Shown: positions 33,041 to 43,879 of the stretch, piece after piece
Numbering within the stretch: the first letter of the stretch is position 1
Layout of the letters: each line of letters begins with the position of its first letter
Assembly (NCBI RefSeq): GCF_947242115.1
Contig: NC_074728.1
Span: 2,257,701-2,321,700 of the forward strand
DNA: 64,000 bases
Source: Biomphalaria glabrata
Taxonomy: Eukaryota > Mollusca > Gastropoda > Planorbidae
Reading direction: 5' to 3'
The notes under the pieces: model-generated
The model's database searches: none
What the model was told of the DNA's origin: nothing
The model's input: only the letters and a program-made list of their open reading frames with translations
Translations under genes and position numbers: made by a program

Positions 33041-33054
33041 GACAATATGAATAG
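33027..33054 (+). repeat. 14-bp tandem duplication spanning the Hsp70 stop codon
   Basis: GACAATATGAATAG occurs twice in a row; the first copy supplies the last four codons' end and the TAG stop. Confidence 0.95.
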
Positions 33055-33580
33055 ACACTTATAAAATTTAAAAATATTAATTAAAAATTAAATGTTTTAT
33101 TTTCTAAAAATGGCCACTTTTTACTGCATAATAACAGACATGGAAGCAATGTGATCTTTTCTAAAAATATTTTAAATAAATATAGATCTGTAAGAAATCA
33201 TTCTCTTTTACTTGTCAATACATTTGAAAATGATGATGTCATAATGCTTGTACTTGTACTTGTCTTTGGATTAGAGGAAAGTTCGAAAAAATTGATCAAA
33301 TCATTCACTTTTGTCCATTGTCTTTTCTATTGGTTAAAATCTCTTTCTACTATCGTATCGACTGTATTGTATCTAAAATATCTATATTTCTTAATAGTGA
33401 ATGCTGATGAATATCTAATGATGTTGAAGGATTTTAAAAGGACAGCTTTCTGACAGGATTAAATGTTCAGGGATTCGCTGATTTTTCAAGGCAGTTTTCC
33501 ACACTCTCTTGACTATTATTGAAGTACATTATTGTTTATTTTTTTAATGACATAACTACCAAATAAAGTAGATTTTTAAA
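33055..33580. other. 3' flank of the plus-strand Hsp70 gene
   Basis: AT-rich with an AATAAA at 33175-33180. The frame 33151-33453 has no recognisable content. Confidence 0.5.
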
Positions 33581-33584
33581 AGGC

Positions 33585-33840
33585 ATGGTTGCTTGGCTTC
33601 CGAACCAGGGGTCCGAGCTTCGAATCCTGGAGAGGACACGTATTTTTAATTTCGAGATCCTTAGGACGCCTCTAAGTCCACTCAGCTCTTGTGGGTACCT
33701 GACAGTAGTTAGGGAAAGGTAAGGGACTTGGTTATTATGCTGGCCACATGACACCCTCGTTAACCGTTTTCAACGGAAACTAATAATCTGTGCCATAGAT
33801 TGCAAGGTCTTTTTTGTTGTTGTTGTTGTTGTTGTTTACG
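33585..33840 (+). repeat. SINE, family 1, followed by (GTT)n
   Basis: B box GCTTCGAATCCTGG, body TGTGGGTACCTGACAGTAG, then ATGCTGGCCACATGACACC and tail ATTGCAAGGTC. A (GTT)7-8 microsatellite follows at 33812-33836. Confidence 0.8.
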
Positions 33841-35459
33841 TTATGATGTTATTGATATATAAAACTAATTTATCAATATTTTCATATTATTGTTTTAAAA
33901 AAAAATCTACTTTTGCTTCTAATAAAGATTTTAGAAAATAAATTCTTGAATACTGTTTCTAAATTATTATTACTTTTATTCGTAAAGCTATTATGCATTA
34001 AAATTGCATTACATTTCAAATGCTAATATTACCAATAAAAAAGTCGTATCTAATTTTAGTCTTTATAACAGTCAATCTAGACTGAAACTGTTTGTCAAAA
34101 AATGTTTGATTATGAATGATAATTGATACAAGGCAATCAAAGCAAGCGTTACTTACTTCTTGAGATGCGCACAGTACTGATGTCAATTCATTCCTTTATT
34201 TTTATAAAAAAAACTTTGTTTTATGATTCTGTGTCAAGTTTAGTTATTTTACTGTTTCTCAAAATGTTACTAGTGACGCCTTATAAACCAAAAAATTATG
34301 TTAGCGACAACACTCCAGCTAAGCTGAGAGGTGAGATCAAACGTCTACTGGCTTTTTTAGTTTAAAAAAACTCATCCTCAACGCTTTAGGTTGATTCGGT
34401 GAGAATTTAGAGTCAACAAACTTAACGCCACTTGTTATGAGCAGATGAGACTCTTAATCATACATCAAACAGACTCGTGTATATATATATATATAGCATA
34501 TAATGAGGACTTTAATATTGATACAACAATAATAATATGTCAAATTAGATCTCCATTTCTAAATCCTCTCTATCTTTTCCTTTCAACACGCGTTTGTACC
34601 ATTCCACATTTACAGTATGCTGCGCACGTTACACCCACCTTGTTCGACAAGTTCGATGTATATCGAACGTTTTTTATCAACGATGATAGTTAACAATTTA
34701 AAATTCTAACTTCTCAATAAAATTTACTAAGAAATAAGAATCTTTACAAAGTATATATTAATTATACCAACATCTAAATTCTTCCCTTATGCCTGTACAA
34801 AGCCACTTTGTTCCAGCCGCTATCAAATACTTAACAAAACAAATCTATCTTGCTCTATACATAAAATTTTTTCTACACCCCTTTGTCTTAGTCTCATTGT
34901 TTCTTACTGCAACAACATGACATTGCATATGACTAACTCACCACACTCGTAATACCTTATATCTAATCAAAATGTACATATACTTCTTAGTACCATCAGG
35001 TCTATATAATGATTCTAGTCTTGACATTTCTTTTAGGTATTTCTACCACACTATTTTAATATTTTTCTTACCAGTATAATTTTGATATGACAATTATAAT
35101 CAAATCAAAACAAAATATATTGTACAAATCTAAGTACCTACTTTCTACGAATTATACTCGTTTACATTTCCTATATAGATAGCCTTTACAAAACTCCTAT
35201 AATGAAGTAACCTTAACACACACATATATATATGTATAAATAATGACATCCAATATATGACAAATATATTGGTTCAGTGTATATTACAACGATAATTTCC
35301 CTAACCATCTCAATATAATTCTTACATCATTTACATGCCAACCTTACCGTTTCCCTCCTTTGCAATGATCTCCCATTGTGATCCCACTACAGAATGCTCT
35401 AGCTGTACAGTTTTCTAGCCTGCTAATACCCCTCTCTTTTCTCATATACGCCTCTCCAC
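33841..35459. other. No gene seen
   Basis: AT-rich with an (AT)n patch at 34480-34495. Small frames only. Confidence 0.5.
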
Positions 35460-36612
35460 TAGTGTACCTTAATTCCTTAACTCTGATTGACTGTTAACAC
35501 TTTTTGATAGTACGCTCCCTTCTCCCACAATTAATGCGTAAGATGTATGGATTTGTACGTCTGTATGTGGGTTTATGTTGCTTTTCCCGTACCACTGATT
35601 GCTTACTTGATTTTGATTTTGACCCCTTCCAATTACATTTCTTCCCACATTATCTACTACTTCTTTCTTCCCATTATCTCTGCTACCCATGTCATCTGAT
35701 TGGTGGGATCTAATGTCTTCTTCCACATCCCCATTTCTACATCGAGTAGACTTTATCCCATAATATTTCTTCCAATTCTCTATCTCCAACTCTAAACATA
35801 TTTTCACCCCACCCCACGAATGTTCCTGATAGTTAGATCTATCTCATCTTGATCAACAACACAAACTTCCAATGTCCTGGTATAATACGGTGTTTCAATG
35901 TTAACTCTAGCAATCGGTAGTTGAAGAATCTTCCCATTAAACATAACACACTTTCTAGACTCGCCTGTATATTCATAGTCTTCCACTAAATTCTTATTCA
36001 TTCCAATGATAGGGCTTCCTGTATCCCTAATGGTCTTGGCTGTCTTGATCCCGAAAAACCTCCAATGTTTAGCTCTCTACCTCTGAGTTCCTGTCTAAGT
36101 TCCTGTAAGGACAGTTGACTAAGTGTTTTCTTAGACGCCATCCAGTATGGAATCGTTCAATGTCTTGTAAACAGACCAATTGTTGTCACTTAGCCAAGTA
36201 ACCTCAACGAAAGGATTACAAAATGAAACGTTTAATCATCAATTAGAAACTAGATCTAGAGCCAAACTAATCACACCTCAAACGTCCTTGTTTTCATTCC
36301 TTCTATGTTTCTCCATCGTGTCCTATGGTGCACAATATCGCGTCAAATGACAGTGCACAATGTAGAGTCATAACAATACCAATACAGACCATCGACACAC
36401 TTCCCAGTGCCGCCCCAGGTCCTCAACACAGTTCATAGATAGCACACAGAATGTTCTCTCTAGTCAAGACAGCACAGACCTCAATAACTTGCAGATCACT
36501 GCAGCCGGATCTACAACAGTCCTTCTTCCTCTATAAACATGTCTTATACTTCTAGTGTTTTGTAGTGCTCAGATGCGCACCATCAGTGTAGCGCGGGAGA
36601 GGAGTTACAACA
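35460..36612 (-). mobile_element. Degraded LTR retrotransposon (fossil), with LTR, gag start and protease remnant
   Basis: On the minus strand an LTR-like segment begins TGTTGTAACTCCTC (at 36612) and runs to about 36150. It is followed by a short gag-start-like stretch (SQLSLQELRQELRGREL) and then a retropepsin-like piece (35804-36050; GESRKCVMFNGK, then IARVNIETPYYT). The style is that of Ty3/Gypsy-like elements common in molluscs. It is broken and lacks most internal parts, including RT and integrase. No matching second LTR was seen in the window, so age cannot be estimated. Confidence 0.6.
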
Positions 36613-36639
36613 ATATATATATATAATTATTTTAATACT

Positions 36640-37095
36640 AAGTCCGAAGTCCGAAGATTAATGAGGAATGCAGTATTTTACGTGACTACGCATCCCCAGT
36701 TGTGACCTACATATTTTGCCACAACTAGCGCAGGCATAACCATTGACCGCCGGTCGTCGATTTTGATATTTTTTTTGCCGTCTACATCTGACTTAGGCAG
36801 CGGATTTTCTATTGTGTATCCCGCGCCTTTTGTGACCTCCAATTGCCTCGTTCTGAAGGCGCATGCAACCAGTTTCTCACTTCTATGTCAGTTAAAGCAA
36901 GGGGGTGACTAAGCTGGTCTTTAAATCATTTCGGAGGGGCACATCTGTTACGCCCGCCATCTTTCAGCTCAACAAAAAAGACTGCTTTTGGCTTACGTTC
37001 GTCCCCATACGGGATACGTACTCTGCCCTGCGTAACGCTGGTAGTGCGGTATTTCTATGATGGAGCTTAAGCATCTTTGTTGAAAGCATTGAAGT
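36640..37095 (-). mobile_element. LINE fragment, family B, with 3' tail
   Basis: On the minus strand this is a relative of 6050-6760: GCGGATTTTCT and GGCGCATGCAACCAG on the plus strand, then CAGCTCAACAAAAAAGAC. The 3' tail CCGAAGATTAATGAGGAATG lies at 36650-36690. Confidence 0.75.
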
Positions 37096-37169
37096 AGTTC
37101 GAGTTGATTTATGTATAGTACCCATGTCTCTAATACATATAGATTAACATTTAAAAAAAGAAAACTTAA

Positions 37170-37350
37170 ATAAAAACTACCTATCTTATGGTATACAGAA
37201 AGTTCACATTTGACTAGAGTCCTATCATTATAAAATCACTAAATTACCAGACATTCCAGGACAGGAGACATTATGGTAAAGTAGCAACAGTGCTGAAAAA
37301 ACACTTAACCATAACTTACAAATAAAAAAAAATCTAATAAAATAAATTCA
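37170..37350 (+). mobile_element. LINE fragment, family D
   Basis: The plus-strand sequence AGTTCACATTTGACTAGAGT and following text parallel 38500-38640 in the neighbouring family-D copy. Confidence 0.55.
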
Positions 37351-37370
37351 CACATATAAATGAAGATATT

Positions 37371-38425
37371 TTTATTCCATACGTTACTGCAAAATGAAAG
37401 TGTTTTTTTTCCGTAGTTATTAAAAACAATATAATCACTCTTACAGGATGCCCTTATGTTTATAAAAGAGGAATCAGATTGGCTGTAATAGAAGAACTAG
37501 ATCAGTAGAAATTATAATGCAATATTGAAGCGTTTCAAAAGCTTTACAAAGCTTATATCAACACTGTCTGTCTGTTTGTATGGTCGAAAGTTTCTCCAAC
37601 ACCCATATTTCGAATCAAGCTGAAATTTAGCAAAAATATTTCTTTTACCTGACAACACAAGAATCAATAAAAATTATTAAGCAATTAGTTAATTGACTAT
37701 TAGATCTAGTAATTAATTATTTTGTTTGGTATCTTGAACAAGGAAAAGAAATCTTACTTGACAGATTTATTATGTCTAGGTGTATTGTGAAAGGAAAAGG
37801 GAGGAAGTTTTTTTATTTCCTTTTCATATGAGAAAAAGTTTTATTGAGACCCTGATGACGCCATTCTTCATAAATTTCTCACTGTGAAAAGGTTTGTAAA
37901 AAGGTTTAAGGCTAGATCAGGTCCCTTCCTCATGTCATGGTCTGTGAAATCTTAGGTTTCCATATATTGTTTATTCTTCATTTTTATTAACGTTTTTTTT
38001 TTTTAGCTTCATAAGGTTATGGTTTCACACTGTCGTTTATTATTTCTGATTTATTTTATAAATGGGGGATTGCTGGTACCGGTACAATCAATATGGAGAT
38101 ATGTTACTGTCTAGAGTAAACTTTCATTATCTTAAATTCTATTTCTACTATATTTATAACCTAGATATATATTCTAGAAGTAGATCTATACTGATTCAAA
38201 TTCAAGTTGAATATTTATGATTATATAGATTACAGATTATAACTAGATTTTATAGATCTCTGACTACTGTGACATCGTCAATGGCATGTGTAAAATCAAT
38301 TTTTCAAAGCAATTATAATTAATGGACTTCATCTAAAACAGGTTCATGCGATTTTTTATATTTATAAGCTAAGTATTATTTTGGATCAATGTCTGATAAA
38401 AGAAATCAGGTATAAACATCAGGAG
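37371..38425. other. No gene seen
   Basis: AT-rich. A CTGTCTGTCTG-type dispersed-repeat end lies at about 37560. Confidence 0.45.
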
Positions 38426-38429
38426 AAAA

Positions 38430-38870
38430 CACGTCACCTTAACTCAAGAAGCATTTGTAGAACAGACACAAAGTAGAGCAGTGAGATTCATAACAAATAT
38501 TCACATCTGACTAGAGTAACACCTTTAGTAAAATCAATAAATTTAGAAAGTCTTTAAGAGAGAAGACTCAAAAGTAAAGTAGCAATTATACATAAAACAA
38601 TGAACCATAATCTTCAAATACAAAAACAAAATTTAATAAAATACTCAGAAAGACAAAAAGACAAAGGCACAATACTCGTTCCATATGCAAGGACAAAGTT
38701 GTACAAAAGCTCCTTCTTCCCTATTACCATTAGTGCTGCCTGAGCCAGCCAAGAAAACCTATGACTTAGCAGAATTTAAGTCATTGTTTAGCATGCATAA
38801 CTAGATGCATAACGCGTAGAACGTAGAAACTTCTTTTGGAAGTAACTTGTGTATTTTATAAGATATGGCA
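38430..38870 (+). mobile_element. LINE 3' end, family D
   Basis: Broken frames read KDKGTILVPYARTKLYKSSF, then the AEFKSL-type end and a 3' UTR with GCATAACGCGTAGAACGTA. It is close to 11776-12070. Confidence 0.75.
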
Positions 38871-39028
38871 TGTCTGTAGCAATATGATCCTCCGACAGGT
38901 GACAAGAATCATTTTAGGTTGGTTTATGTTCTTACTACCGTTATCATTATTAATGTTAGTTGTAGTTTTTTTTTAAGCTACTGGATTGTATTGATGTTTG
39001 TTCTAAATTACTATTATAAGAATTACGA

Positions 39029-40849
39029 TTACAACTTAGACACTTTGACAGTTTCCTTTGATAATAATTCATTACCTTTTTGGAGACTCTTTAATTGACG
39101 TTCTATTTCTTTTTCTTTAGCATTAGAGTTAGTGTCCAGCCAAGACTGAACCTTATTATAATATCTAGTTAAACTGGTATGCCTTTCTGGTTGCATTTTA
39201 TGGCGAGCAGCATCTAAGTCTCGTTTAAAACTATAAGCACACTTTTGCAAATGTATTTTAGCTTCAATTTGTTCTTTAATTTGATATTCTTCTAACTTAT
39301 ATTTTTCTAACTTACACAACATTTGTTCCAGATCTTTTTTGCTAAATCTACATCTTTCATTCCTTATTTCAGAATGTTGATAATCGCTTGTTTTGGTATC
39401 AAAAGCATAGACGTTGAAAATTCCATTACAATCAATAACAAAAGCTATAGGTACTATGAGCTTAAACATAGGTTTGGGCTGAGTTCCATTCAATGTAACT
39501 GATCCTAACTCTACACGGTTAAACCTCGAAGACTGAAAAAAATTAATATGAATTTTTTTTGTGTCATGAGTTGTTGGAATCTCCCAATCTACATTTTGAG
39601 AAATATTTGAGCCTTTTTCATACAAACGTAAGACGCATCCTCTTTCGTCAACACCTACCAAATCATAAGGAATAATGTCAGAAACGTGTACTTTGTCTCT
39701 AGAAAGAGTTTCAGCTTGTAGAGCTGCCCCATAAGCTACAGCCTCGTCTGCATTAAGAGATTTGTTTAACTGTTTGCCTCCGAAAGAATCACTCAGCAGT
39801 TGTTGTACTCTAGGTATACGAGTGGATCCTCCTACAAGAACTATTTCATCAATTTGGCTTTTATCAAGACGGGCATCATGAAGTGCTCTTTGGACCGGAA
39901 GAAGTATAGATGTCAACAAATCATCACAAACCTCTTCAAATTTCGCTCTTGTAATTGTAGTGCAAAAATCAATACCGTCAAATAATGAGTCAACAGTGAT
40001 GGAAGTTTCTTTATTGCTCGACAGTATGATCTTGGCTTTTTCCCAAGCTATAAAGAGACGTCTAATGGATTTCATGCTATAACTCATATCTTTCTGATGT
40101 TTTTTGTTAAACAATTCCATTAAATACAGTACCATTAATCTGTTTATATCTGTTCCACCTAGATTATCACCAGCAGTTGCTTTGACTTCTACCTCCATTT
40201 TTGAACTAACTCGAATGTTGACTATCGATACGTCCAATTTACAGCTTCCAAAGTCAAAAATTAAAATAGTTTTTTGTTCTCCTACATCTTTGGTCCATCC
40301 AAAAGTTAACGCCGCTGCTGTCGGCTCATTGATAAGTTTTAAAACGTTCAAACCTGCAATTTTCCCAGCATTTAAAGTCGCTACTCTCTGTAGGTCATTG
40401 AAATTAGCAGGGACACTGATGACGACATCTTTTATTTTCTGTCCAACATGAGCTTCAGCTGTTTCCTTTAATGTTGTGAGAACCATTGCACTTATTTCTT
40501 CTGGAGCGAACAATTCCTCCTTCTTTTTGTATTTCGCTTTAACTTTTAACTTGCCTTTAATTTCTTTGATTTCGAATGGCCAAAATATTTTATTTTTCTG
40601 AACTATTTCATCATCAATTTGTCGACCAATGATTTGTTTCACATCAAAGATTGTATCACAAAGGTTCATAATAGCCTGACTTTGGGCATCAGACCCATAG
40701 AGACGCACTGTCTCTGTAAAGGAAACATAATTCGGTGTTAGTCTACTGCTCAATTCATTTTCAACGACCTCGACTTTTCCATTTTGTACAACAGCTATGC
40801 AACAATTTGTTGTCCCAAGGTCAATGCCAACTGCCACTTTCTGGTTCAT
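39029..40849 (-). CDS. Divergent Hsp70-family protein ending in -SKL (606 aa)
   Basis: Single-exon Hsp70 paralogue starting at the ATG at 40849 (MNQKVAVGIDLGTTNCCIAV), preceded by TCTCAATTTAG. Hsc70-numbered D10, T13, K71, E175, D199 and D206 are present, but the second phosphate loop is GSCK (Thr204 to Lys). The third signature is IVLVGGSTRIPRVQ. The hydrophobic linker is replaced by VHVSDIIPYDL. The beta domain is strongly diverged (FVIDCNGIFNVYAF is still readable). A lid of about 90 residues follows (LEKYKLEEYQIKEQIEAKIH). The last residues are KETVKVSKL then stop: -SKL is the canonical PTS1 signal read by PEX5, with a favourable basic residue upstream. The ATPase domain is about 93% identical to the gene at 13616-15178, while the substrate domain is only about 40% identical. 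TATA-like TATAAAA strings lie 65-95 bp upstream of the ATG, weak evidence in AT-rich DNA. Peroxisomal location is a prediction only. Confidence 0.92.
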   Translation of the reverse strand: MNQKVAVGIDLGTTNCCIAVVQNGKVEVVENELSSRLTPNYVSFTETVRLYGSDAQSQAIMNLCDTIFDVKQIIGRQIDDEIVQKNKIFWPFEIKEIKGKLKVKAKYKKKEELFAPEEISAMVLTTLKETAEAHVGQKIKDVVISVPANFNDLQRVATLNAGKIAGLNVLKLINEPTAAALTFGWTKDVGEQKTILIFDFGSCKLDVSIVNIRVSSKMEVEVKATAGDNLGGTDINRLMVLYLMELFNKKHQKDMSYSMKSIRRLFIAWEKAKIILSSNKETSITVDSLFDGIDFCTTITRAKFEEVCDDLLTSILLPVQRALHDARLDKSQIDEIVLVGGSTRIPRVQQLLSDSFGGKQLNKSLNADEAVAYGAALQAETLSRDKVHVSDIIPYDLVGVDERGCVLRLYEKGSNISQNVDWEIPTTHDTKKIHINFFQSSRFNRVELGSVTLNGTQPKPMFKLIVPIAFVIDCNGIFNVYAFDTKTSDYQHSEIRNERCRFSKKDLEQMLCKLEKYKLEEYQIKEQIEAKIHLQKCAYSFKRDLDAARHKMQPERHTSLTRYYNKVQSWLDTNSNAKEKEIERQLKSLQKGNELLSKETVKVSKL

Positions 40850-41355
40850 CTAAATTGAGAAAAAAAAATATAAAAGTAAATCTAAATGAAGTTTTTAAAC
40901 AAGACTCTATGCATTTTATATCAAGATTCCAATCACATTTTATAAAACAAGATTCGAAGACCCGTGTTTTAGTACTACTTTTAAATGATGAACTATTCTC
41001 TTGTTAGAAACTTGACCAAATGGAAGTTTTTTTTCCCATGCCATGAGTGACAACGAGAGAGAGAGAGAGATCGAAATGCATTAGGATAACAAACTCGAGT
41101 AAAAAAAACATTTTCATCTACACCCCTCCCTGTCCCAAAAAGTAAATGGATTGTGTGTCTGACTGATTCTAACAAACTGGTCAGTGTAAGGCTAGCTTAG
41201 GCTACGTGTAGTCCGTCATGACAAGACGACCAAGCGATAGTGTTTGTGGTCTGTTAAGTGGTCAGGCGAGAAAATACAGTCATGGTAAGTCAAGCATGTA
41301 GATCTACTCCTAACGTATTTTTTCTTTGCTTACAAGATTTAAATCTAACTTCACA
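40850..41355. other. Upstream region of the -SKL Hsp70 gene
   Basis: AT-rich, with a T-rich stretch ending in AG just before the ATG and TATA-like strings at about 40914-40920 and 40938-40943. A (GA)n run lies at about 41055-41070. No gene is seen. Confidence 0.5.
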
Positions 41356-41359
41356 GACG

Positions 41360-42995
41360 TATATCTAAAGAAACTACATCCTAAAAATAGACTCTCAGCC
41401 AATAAATAAAGAAGAAAATCCAACATATCTTGATGTAAAACTAGACCAAAGACTGTCTCTAAAACACTTTATGGCAGATTTAAAAGAAAAGGCATCGCAA
41501 AGATTAAACATAATAAAACACCTAGCAGGAACATCCTGTGAAGCTGAAAAGAAAACCTTAAGACAGTTATACACTGGATATGTCAGATCTGTAATGGATA
41601 ACTGTCTCTCCATACAAGTAGCTGCCAACAAAACCTATCAATCATCATTAGATACAATCCAAAACCAAGCCTTGAGGCTAATTAGTGGAGGTATGAGAAC
41701 TACTCCCTCAGCAGCCTGTGAAATAGACTCCAATATTGAACCTCTTAAGTTAAGGCGCAACAGAGCAGCATTAGAAGCTATTCAGAGATACAGAAGGTTG
41801 GAGGACGATCATCCAAATAAATTACTAACTCAGAGAAATAGGAAAAACAACCAAAAAAAGCAAAGGACTCTGATCCAACTTACTGACGAACTAGCCCTAA
41901 AACACCACCTACCCAATAACAGAGAAAAAATTACCAGGTTTTCAAACATTACACCCGGACTAAACTACAAACAACCAACCATCAAAACACATTTACTAAA
42001 TAACACCTTAACAAAAGAATCAAATCCACTGGAGCTCAAAGTAGGTACGCTTGAAACAATTGAAAGCTATCAAAAAACAGCTATCCATATTTATACAGAC
42101 GGAACGGCTTTCAAAGCTACCATCAATGCTGGTCTTGGCGCCTTCCTGGTCTTCCCTAAAAATAAACACTTTGAGATAAGTGCACCCTGTGGCGATTACT
42201 GCTTAAACTTCCAAGCCGAAATTGAGGCAATTACCATAGCACTACCGACAGTGGAAAACAAATTATATGAAGGAGTGCAACCACCATCAGATATTGTTGT
42301 CTTTACAGACTCCCAATCTACTCTGCAAGCACTTAACAGCAGCACCTCAAACAGCCCAAGAGAGTTGACAACACTCATTGTGATAATCCATCAGATGATA
42401 TCAAAATTAAATATCAATATCACACTACAGTGGATCCCTGGACACATTGGCATCATGGGAAATGAAAAGGCAGATAAGCTATCAAAAGCAGGTTCATCTA
42501 TGGAACAACCAGATAGACCTGTTCACTACCTCACCCTAAGGTCAATGTTAGTCAACAATCACAAAGAGGAGTGGCTCAACCAATGAGCATCAGGAAACAC
42601 AGGCAGAGCCATGTACAGAGAAATGACTACGCCTAACAAACTGGACAGTATTAACTTCCTCCCCCGCAAAGAACAATCTACAATCTTCCAACTAAGAACA
42701 GGACACACACCACTATTAAATTACCACCTGAACAAAATAAACTCCACACAACTCCCCCTTTGCAGACACTGCGCCCACCCCTTCGAAACCGTAAACCATA
42801 TCCTCTTTGAATGCCCCTCCCTAATCCACCTTAGCAGACCCTACTTCCACTACAGCCCAACATAACCAACACTCTGTACAGCAGTGCTGAACAACTGAAG
42901 AAAACAGCACACTTTTTTTCCTTAGCTCAGTCTGCAAAAGAGCTCTCAGCTCAGCAGCAATAAAGCTGGCTAGAAGAAGAAGAAGAAGAATGTCT
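41360..42995 (+). mobile_element. I-clade (Nimbus-like) LINE, 5'-truncated; RNase H and zinc-knuckle C-terminus
   Basis: A long open frame runs from about 41396 to 42583, interrupted by one TGA (42584-42586) and then open to 42865 in the same frame. The first part is post-RT sequence (LAGTSCEAEKKTLRQLYTGY, then ALRLISGGMRTTP). Next comes a complete-looking RNase H domain with its acidic residues: IYTDGTAFKATINAGLG (Asp), NFQAEIEAI (Glu), VFTDSQSTLQAL (Asp) and HIGIMGNEKADKLSKAG (Asp). The end has a Cys/His motif (LCRHCAHPFETVNHILFEC). A (GAA)n tail at about 42972-42990 ends the copy, as expected for I-type LINEs that terminate in simple repeats. The endonuclease and RT core are absent. Nimbus-type elements are known from Biomphalaria. 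One stop across about 1.4 kb suggests a fairly young insertion. Confidence 0.88.
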
Positions 42996-43392
42996 ATTTT
43001 GTTTATGAGATTATAAACTTTAGTGAATGGTTTTTCGTTATAAAGTAAGTCAACAGGTGAAATTAATAGGTTTGTATGACGTCACATAGAAACCCGGTGA
43101 AAATCTGACCGTTTTGGATGCGCAGAAAAATCACTTTAAAAAAAATCAATTACCAAGTTATTATTGAAAATAAAATAAAAAGAATAATATATTCATTTTC
43201 TGTAAATCAAAACACTTATTATATCAGAAATTGTCAAAACCATCAAAGTTTCCCTTTATGTATTGAAATACAATTATACATATTAAAACGTCTGCCAATA
43301 CAATACATCAACGCCGACCACGCATTTGTCCCGCACACGTTTCTATGTAAGGAAGGAGGATTTAGCTGTTAATAAAAACTAACTTATCACTT
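42996..43392. other. No gene seen
   Basis: AT-rich. The frame at 43118-43372 has no recognisable domain. Confidence 0.45.
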
Positions 43393-43500
43393 TCAGAGCT
43401 TGCGATCTATAGGGCAGATGATGTAAAGGCCATCAGTTTCTATGGCCGACGGTTAACGAGGGTATTAAATGACCAACACAACACCAACTTTCCTTTTCTT
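43393..43500 (-). repeat. SINE tail, family 1
   Basis: TTGCGATCTATAGGGCAGAT, the small ATCATCTG-type hairpin, then GGTTAACGAGGGT on the plus strand. Confidence 0.75.
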
Positions 43501-43619
43501 TTAAAAGTTTAAAGTACTCACTAGAATTCTCTAAAATCAAAATTGCAGTCTCCAAGAGCTTAGCTGACTTGATCATATTGTAAGAAATGACTCACTATCA
43601 AAGCGAAACAAAACAATGT

Positions 43620-43800
43620 CTTCAATGTACAATGAAGGAACGATAACAAAATGTACATAGAAAAGCTGGAAAACATAAAAGAATGGACCAGCCCCTCTCT
43701 TGATGTCCTGCTAAAAACAGCTGCTGACCTGGAGAAGTGGAGGGATTTGGTTGCACAAACTGTCAGAGCACCCTTACGACTTAATAGAAAGGACAGATGA
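43620..43800 (+). mobile_element. LINE 3' end, family E
   Basis: The plus-strand text reads NIKEWTSPSLDVLLKTAADL, then EKWRDLVAQTVRAPLRLNR, the C-terminus of an endonuclease-RT LINE. It is related to 48360-48900. A tRNA-like string on the minus strand follows at 43805-43875 (GGCAGAGTGGTAAGGCGATT), possibly a further SINE head. Confidence 0.7.
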
Positions 43801-43879
43801 GATGTGACTTCAACTAGATCTGAACTCTCAGTTCAGGACGCAATCGCCTTACCACTCTGCCAGTGAGCAACCACGCCCT

